A DNA stretch of 9,002 nt from Bacteroidota bacterium (GTDB taxonomy: Bacteria > Bacteroidota > Bacteroidia > Chitinophagales > Chitinophagaceae), in contig JAEWBD010000261.1 in the NCBI GenBank assembly GCA_023391315.1, positions 1-9,002 on the forward strand. The letters run 5' to 3'. Positions 5,141-9,002 of this stretch are shown here, piece by piece; the stretch's first letter is position 1, and every line of letters begins with the position of its first letter. The notes below the pieces were generated by a model, which was given only the letters and a program-made list of their open reading frames with translations, was not told the DNA's origin and did no database searches. The translations under genes and the position numbers were made by a program.

Positions 5141-6700
5141 ATGATGCGATTCTTTTGTTGTGTACTGATTCTGTTTTTTCTTGATCTTTCACCGGTTTAT
5201 TGCCAGCCCAAATATGAGTTTCGTGCCGTATGGATTGCATCTGTTGCCAATATTGACTGGCCAAGCAAAAAAGGGTTAACTACCGAACAGCAAAAGCAGG
5301 AATTCATTAATATCCTTAACGAGCAGCAAAAGAACGGCATGAATGCCGTGGTTGTACAAATACGGCCCGCTGCCGACGCATTGTATGCTTCCCAATATGA
5401 GCCATGGAGCGAATTTTTAACCGGCAGGCAGGGTGTTGCCCCCTCACCTTATTACGATCCCCTTACATTCATGATTGAAGAAACGCATAAACGCGGCATG
5501 GAATTTCATGCATGGCTAAACCCATATAGGGCGGCTATGAGCCCATCAACATTTATTGCCGCCAATCATATTACACGGCAGCATCCGGAATGGTTTGTAT
5601 GGTACGGCGGCAGACGATATTTTAATCCCGGTATTCCGGAAGCCATGAAGTATGTAACCGATGTTGTTATTGATATTCTCAAGCGTTATGATATAGATGG
5701 CATACACATGGACGATTATTTTTATCCTTATAAAATTCCCGGCAAAGACTTCCCGGATACGCAGGCTTATCTTAAATATGCAAGAGGAAAAGGCATAAGC
5801 AAGGCCGACTGGCGGCGCAGTAATTGCGACAGTATTGTAAAAATGATTCATGATGCTGTGCTTATGTATAAGCCATTTGTAAAATTTGGTATAAGCCCCT
5901 TTGGTGTTTGGCGCAATAGCTCAGTTGATCCAAGAGGCAGCGATACGAAAGCCGGGCAAACCTGTTATGACGATTTATATGCCGATGTTTTACTATGGCT
6001 GAAAGAAGGGTGGATAGATTACGTTGCGCCACAGTTGTATTGGGAAATAGGCCACAGGCTTTGCGATTATGAAACGCTGCTTAACTGGTGGAGCGAGAAC
6101 AGCTATGGAAAACAATTATACATCGGCCACGGTGTTTACAGGGCCATTGAAAGACCAACACCGGCATGGCGTAATCCCAATGAATTGCCTGATGAAATAA
6201 AAATGCTTCGCGATGACCCTGATGTAAATGGCAGTATTTTTTATAGCAGCAAGTTTTTAATGTATAACCCAAACGGGTGGCAAGACAGCCTTCGGTTTAA
6301 CTATTACAGGCTACCTGCATTAATTGCACCTATGAACTGGATTGATACCATAGCGCCGCATCATCCACATATATTAAAAATAGATTTGGGGGAAAATATA
6401 AGAAACCAGCGCTTAACCATTTCCGGCGATGGAATTAATAAAGAAGAAACGGAACCTATAAAAAATTTTGTGGTGTACCTCTCAAAAACAATTGCGGGAA
6501 TAACTAATCACCCCGCAATAATAATACCGGCGGATGCTTCACTTAAATTTGAATTTGTTATTCAAACCACTGCTATACCTAAAGAATGGGATAATTGTTA
6601 TATGGCCGTTACCAGCATTGATCGTGAGAATAATGAAAGCCCTCCGTCTAATATTGTCCTGCTTGAAAAAACATCTGACGGCTGGCAGGTTAAAAATTGA
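5141..6700 (+). CDS. GHL10 (family 10-like) glycoside hydrolase, exported
   Basis: A 519-residue exported enzyme. Residues 1-22 form a signal peptide ending VYCQ; the cysteine does not sit in a good lipobox, so a secreted or periplasmic form is favoured. Residues about 26-390 are the GHL10 (DUF187) TIM barrel, with EFRAVWIASVANIDWPS (26-42), VVVQIRPAADALY (70-82), FHAWLNPYR (122-130), DGIHMDDYFYP (186-196, acidic residues probably catalytic), FGISPFGVWRN (249-259) and DYVAPQLYW (293-301). Residues about 405-510 look like a fibronectin-III-type beta-sandwich. E. coli DigH (YddW), with the same core domain, cleaves denuded peptidoglycan glycan strands, so a cell-wall role is plausible but inferred. 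Start: the TTG three bases upstream is also in frame, but ATG at 5141, or the ATG right after it, is preferred. The gene heads a probable two-gene operon with the esterase 33 bp downstream. Confidence 0.9.
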   Translation: MMRFFCCVLILFFLDLSPVYCQPKYEFRAVWIASVANIDWPSKKGLTTEQQKQEFINILNEQQKNGMNAVVVQIRPAADALYASQYEPWSEFLTGRQGVAPSPYYDPLTFMIEETHKRGMEFHAWLNPYRAAMSPSTFIAANHITRQHPEWFVWYGGRRYFNPGIPEAMKYVTDVVIDILKRYDIDGIHMDDYFYPYKIPGKDFPDTQAYLKYARGKGISKADWRRSNCDSIVKMIHDAVLMYKPFVKFGISPFGVWRNSSVDPRGSDTKAGQTCYDDLYADVLLWLKEGWIDYVAPQLYWEIGHRLCDYETLLNWWSENSYGKQLYIGHGVYRAIERPTPAWRNPNELPDEIKMLRDDPDVNGSIFYSSKFLMYNPNGWQDSLRFNYYRLPALIAPMNWIDTIAPHHPHILKIDLGENIRNQRLTISGDGINKEETEPIKNFVVYLSKTIAGITNHPAIIIPADASLKFEFVIQTTAIPKEWDNCYMAVTSIDRENNESPPSNIVLLEKTSDGWQVKN

Positions 6701-6733
6701 TTTTATTTGCATAAACCAGAATAATTTTTGCGC

Positions 6734-7657
6734 ATGAAAAAATTTGCTTTAGTCCTATTTATTTCAACAATTGCTATGCATGCCTTATATGCACAACAAA
6801 CCATTAATTTATATGATGGTGCTGTACCTAACAGCAAGCCTTATAACACTAAAGAATGGTGGGAGCCCCGGGAAAGTGGCGATACGATAGTTCATTTTAC
6901 ATCACAGCCAACGCTTACCATTTTTTTACCTGATAGGAAAATTGCAACCGGCACTGCTGTGGTTATTTGCCCGGGTGGTGGCTACTGGATAACATCTATT
7001 GTAAAAGAAGGTTTTGCTATAGCAAGAGAATTTAATAAAATGGGTGTGGCTGCCTTTGTTCTTAAATACCGCATGCCGGAAGACAGTGTTATGGTTAATA
7101 AAACCATCGGCCCCTTGCAGGATGCCCAGCGTGCCATTCAACTGGTACGCATGCATGCAAAAGAGTGGAATGTGGATGCAGGTAAAGTAGGGATTATGGG
7201 ATTTTCTGCCGGCGGGCACCTGGCTTCAACTGCCGCTACGCATTTTACCCACAGCTATATTGAGAATGCAAATAATATAAACCTGCGGCCCGATTTTTCC
7301 ATCTTTATTTATCCTGTTATCAGCTTTCAGGACAGTATTGCACATATTGGCTCAAGGGACAGGTTGATTGGTAAAAACCCGTCTAGATCATTACTTGATT
7401 CTTTCTCAAACGAATTGCAGGTAACCGCACAAACGCCGCCAACATTTTTGGTGCATGCAACGGATGATAAAACGGTGCCTGTGATGAACAGCATTGTATT
7501 TTATGAAGCTTTAATCCGAAATAAAATTTCTGCCGAAATGCATATTTATAAAGCGGGCGGCCATGGCTTTGGATTGCATAATTCCACAACTAATGAGTTA
7601 TGGATGGAAAGCTGCAGAAACTGGCTGCAAAGCATGAAACTTTTACCGGGAAAATAA
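6734..7657 (+). CDS. Exported alpha/beta-hydrolase, acetyl-esterase type
   Basis: A 307-residue exported hydrolase. Residues 1-20 are a signal peptide ending ALYA before QQ, a clean signal peptidase I site. The core is an alpha/beta-hydrolase of the xylan-esterase/BD-FAE kind: the oxyanion-hole segment CPGGGYW (79-85), the nucleophile elbow GFSAGGH (156-162, Ser158), the acid loop ATDDKTVP (242-249, Asp244) and the catalytic His277 in GGHGFG. The complete triad suggests activity on acetyl or similar esters of carbohydrates; the substrate is unknown. The start is ATG 6734, because the in-frame TTG six bases upstream would only add two residues before a normal MKKF signal start. It lies 33 bp after the GHL10 hydrolase and ends 12 bp before a strong terminator, so the two are probably co-transcribed. 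Joint deacetylation and cleavage of a glycan is a reasonable inference, not shown. Confidence 0.88.
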   Translation: MKKFALVLFISTIAMHALYAQQTINLYDGAVPNSKPYNTKEWWEPRESGDTIVHFTSQPTLTIFLPDRKIATGTAVVICPGGGYWITSIVKEGFAIAREFNKMGVAAFVLKYRMPEDSVMVNKTIGPLQDAQRAIQLVRMHAKEWNVDAGKVGIMGFSAGGHLASTAATHFTHSYIENANNINLRPDFSIFIYPVISFQDSIAHIGSRDRLIGKNPSRSLLDSFSNELQVTAQTPPTFLVHATDDKTVPVMNSIVFYEALIRNKISAEMHIYKAGGHGFGLHNSTTNELWMESCRNWLQSMKLLPGK

Positions 7658-7669
7658 ATTTCGGAAATG

Positions 7670-7698
7670 AAAAGAGGCGCTGGCGAGCGCCTCTTTTT
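7670..7698. terminator. Strong bidirectional hairpin terminator
   Basis: The arms AAAAGAGGCGC (7670-7680) and GCGCCTCTTTT (7687-7697) form a perfect 11-bp stem around the 6-base loop TGGCGA. A T run follows on the plus strand, and the complementary A run gives a U tract on the minus strand. It lies 12 bp past the esterase stop and downstream of the converging propeller gene, so it can end transcription from both sides. Confidence 0.9.
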
Positions 7699-7717
7699 GT
7701 AGGATGCTTTCAGCTCT

Positions 7718-7825
7718 TTATAAAGCAGGCTGTTGCCCAGCTTGCATAGTGTAAATATTGGAGACCCAACCTGTTACATCCATACCAGGCCTGCTAAAAA
7801 TCATGTGCGTGAAGCCCATCTTACA
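7718..7825 (-). pseudogene. Probable out-of-frame C-terminal tail of the beta-propeller gene
   Basis: In the -1 frame relative to the propeller gene, reading is open from 7825 to a TAA at 7720-7718. It overlaps the end of the main frame and continues about 28 codons past the main stop; an ATG at 7804 overlaps that stop as ATGA. The tail contains PGMDVTGWVS, which has the same D-then-W ending as the other blades (STDLKNWSS, AHDVWSG) and supplies the second tryptophan that the truncated last blade lacks. The frame ends 20 bp before the terminator, filling an otherwise empty gap. A 1-base deletion, an insertion of about 17 bases, programmed slippage or a sequencing error would all explain it. 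An open stretch of this length can also arise by chance. Confidence 0.45.
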
Positions 7826-9002
7826 CTATTATCTGACCGGCTAATAAAAGCCACATAGGCGCCGCCACCAGGAAGCGCGATTGCTGCCGGGGACTTCTGC
7901 ATGAAAGGCGGTTGATTGTCCTTTTTCATGCGGGGGAGTGATACCCCACCTGACCATACATCATGAGCGATGCTATAGGTTGCCCAGTTAACGGTCTTTT
8001 GATTATCTACGTTATGCGCGCCGTAAAAAATAGTAATATCGCCATTCGCTTCTACAATTGCTGCAACGGAACTGGTTGCTTTTGGCGTACCCACACTCTG
8101 CTCAATACCATTATTCGTAACACACTTTTTATTAGTCCATACACCCGAAGATGTGTTGTATATCTGCCAGTAGATATAGCTTGAATTGCTGTCGTCTTTA
8201 CGGTAGAAGAGGTACAGGTTGCTACCGGATGCAGCCAATGTGGGAGTGCCCAAGCCTGATGGAAGATTGGGTACATTGATCGTACTAACATTGCCCATAT
8301 CTGTAGAGATCAGCGTAATGCTCTTGGTTGCAGTATCCTGGAAAGCTATGTAGCAGGTATTGCCAATCCACACCGAGGATATGGCCGAGCCGGAAGAACG
8401 GGTTTGGTTGTTACTTACAACATACCTGGGTGAGCTCCAGTTTTTCAGATCAGTGCTGCTGATAAAGCCTACCTTATTACTGTTTGATGAGTCGGCGTAT
8501 ATCAGGTAATAAGTACCGTTATGCACCGTTAGGCTTGGGCCATGGGCAGTGAACACCGTATGACCATTGGATGATATGGCAACAGGATTGCTCCAGTTAT
8601 TGTCATTATTGTTCTGGTCATAGCTGGCCATCATCAGCTCATTATTGCTGTTGCTGCCGCTGGCCGCTTTATTGAAAGCAATAAACAGGTGGTGCCCGTT
8701 CTGAAGCAGGGATGGTGTATTATTACTCACAATATCATTATCCATTTTATCATTTCCTGTCCAGCTGAAAGAACGCATCGGAGAGGCGCTTATCTCTTCG
8801 GAAAGCATCAGTGCGAGGGCGGCATTAGAAGGCATGCTTTCGTATTGCGCCCAGCTTGGAAAAGAATAATATTTCACATTGATTGGATCGGATGGGTTCG
8901 TTCTTTTAAAATCAAATACAGCGCATGCATGATAGAAGAATCCGTCATTATCTACCGGTGGCTGTACATTATTCCGGGCATAGGGAACGATTGGGTAATA
9001 AC
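7801..9002 (-). CDS. Beta-propeller repeat protein, 5' end outside window
   Basis: The frame is open to the right edge, so at least 399 residues are visible and the true start lies beyond 9002; the GTG at 8877 is internal. I do not recognise the family. Numbering from that GTG, six repeats of about 47-65 residues are visible, starting near 54, 111, 163, 210, 262 and 328. Each has the pattern P-x-L, G, a short Y/F-rich strand such as YLIYADS or LYLFYRK, then a strand such as VGFISS or VNWATYS, and usually a tryptophan ending in W-S/T. This is the build of a sialidase- or lectin-like beta-propeller; Asp-box motifs are not clear and no catalytic set can be assigned. Asn/Ser richness suggests an extracellular protein. 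The sixth blade stops after VRWASRT, half way through, and its missing half appears to lie in another frame (7718-7825). It converges on the terminator at 7670-7698. Confidence 0.75.
   Translation of the reverse strand, partial: YYPIVPYARNNVQPPVDNDGFFYHACAVFDFKRTNPSDPINVKYYSFPSWAQYESMPSNAALALMLSEEISASPMRSFSWTGNDKMDNDIVSNNTPSLLQNGHHLFIAFNKAASGSNSNNELMMASYDQNNNDNNWSNPVAISSNGHTVFTAHGPSLTVHNGTYYLIYADSSNSNKVGFISSTDLKNWSSPRYVVSNNQTRSSGSAISSVWIGNTCYIAFQDTATKSITLISTDMGNVSTINVPNLPSGLGTPTLAASGSNLYLFYRKDDSNSSYIYWQIYNTSSGVWTNKKCVTNNGIEQSVGTPKATSSVAAIVEANGDITIFYGAHNVDNQKTVNWATYSIAHDVWSGGVSLPRMKKDNQPPFMQKSPAAIALPGGGAYVAFISRSDNSVRWASRT

Noticed and set aside
5429..5438. GGCAGGCAGG, resembling half of the aspS palindrome
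   Set aside because: There is no opposing arm, and the codons encode the normal TGRQGVAP segment of GHL10 proteins.
5546..5851. Minus-strand open frame of 101 codons
   Set aside because: It lies entirely opposite the conserved core of the GHL10 hydrolase and is a shadow frame.
1..9002. CRISPR arrays, tRNA or rRNA genes, insertion sequences
   Set aside because: No regularly spaced repeats, cloverleaf-like sequences, rRNA segments, transposase reading frames or flanking duplications were seen.

Overview
The window looks like a chromosomal segment from a member of the Bacteroidota, most likely Chitinophagaceae or a close relative. Four things point there: a DUF4249 lipoprotein, a family largely confined to this phylum; -7 promoter-like boxes of the TAnnTTTG type just ahead of several genes; start codons without Shine-Dalgarno sequences; and moderately AT-rich coding DNA with very AT-rich spacers. 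The assignment rests on family content and promoter style, not on a database match.

Left part, all on the minus strand: the first 22 codons of thioredoxin reductase (trxB, running off the left edge); a DUF4249 lipoprotein (238-1137); a short MTA/SAH-nucleosidase-like protein (1209-1808); and aspartyl-tRNA synthetase, aspS (1830-3680). The nucleosidase follows aspS after 21 bp and is probably co-transcribed with it. The DUF4249 gene has its own promoter-like box and a possible hairpin terminator. A 25-bp palindromic element lies in frame inside aspS, in a variable loop.

Middle: a 372-bp, very AT-rich divergent spacer (3681-4052) holds nested inverted repeats and two promoter-like boxes. It leads into a RES-Xre type II toxin-antitoxin module on the plus strand, with the antitoxin (4053-4574) first and the NAD+-degrading RES toxin (4583-5041) 8 bp behind. 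An imperfect palindrome between the promoter box and the antitoxin ATG is a good candidate autoregulatory operator.

Right part: two exported enzymes on the plus strand 33 bp apart, a GHL10-family glycoside hydrolase (5141-6700) and an alpha/beta-hydrolase of the acetyl-esterase type (6734-7657). They probably form a small cell-envelope or polysaccharide-processing operon, ended by a strong hairpin terminator (7670-7698). Converging on the same terminator from the other side is the 3' part of an unrecognised beta-propeller protein (7801 to beyond 9002). Its last blade appears cut off by a frameshift, because the -1 frame downstream of its stop continues the blade pattern for about 28 codons.

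Most genes are ordinary housekeeping or known families. The less ordinary material is the palindrome inside aspS, the broken last blade of the propeller, and the structured spacer ahead of the toxin-antitoxin module.
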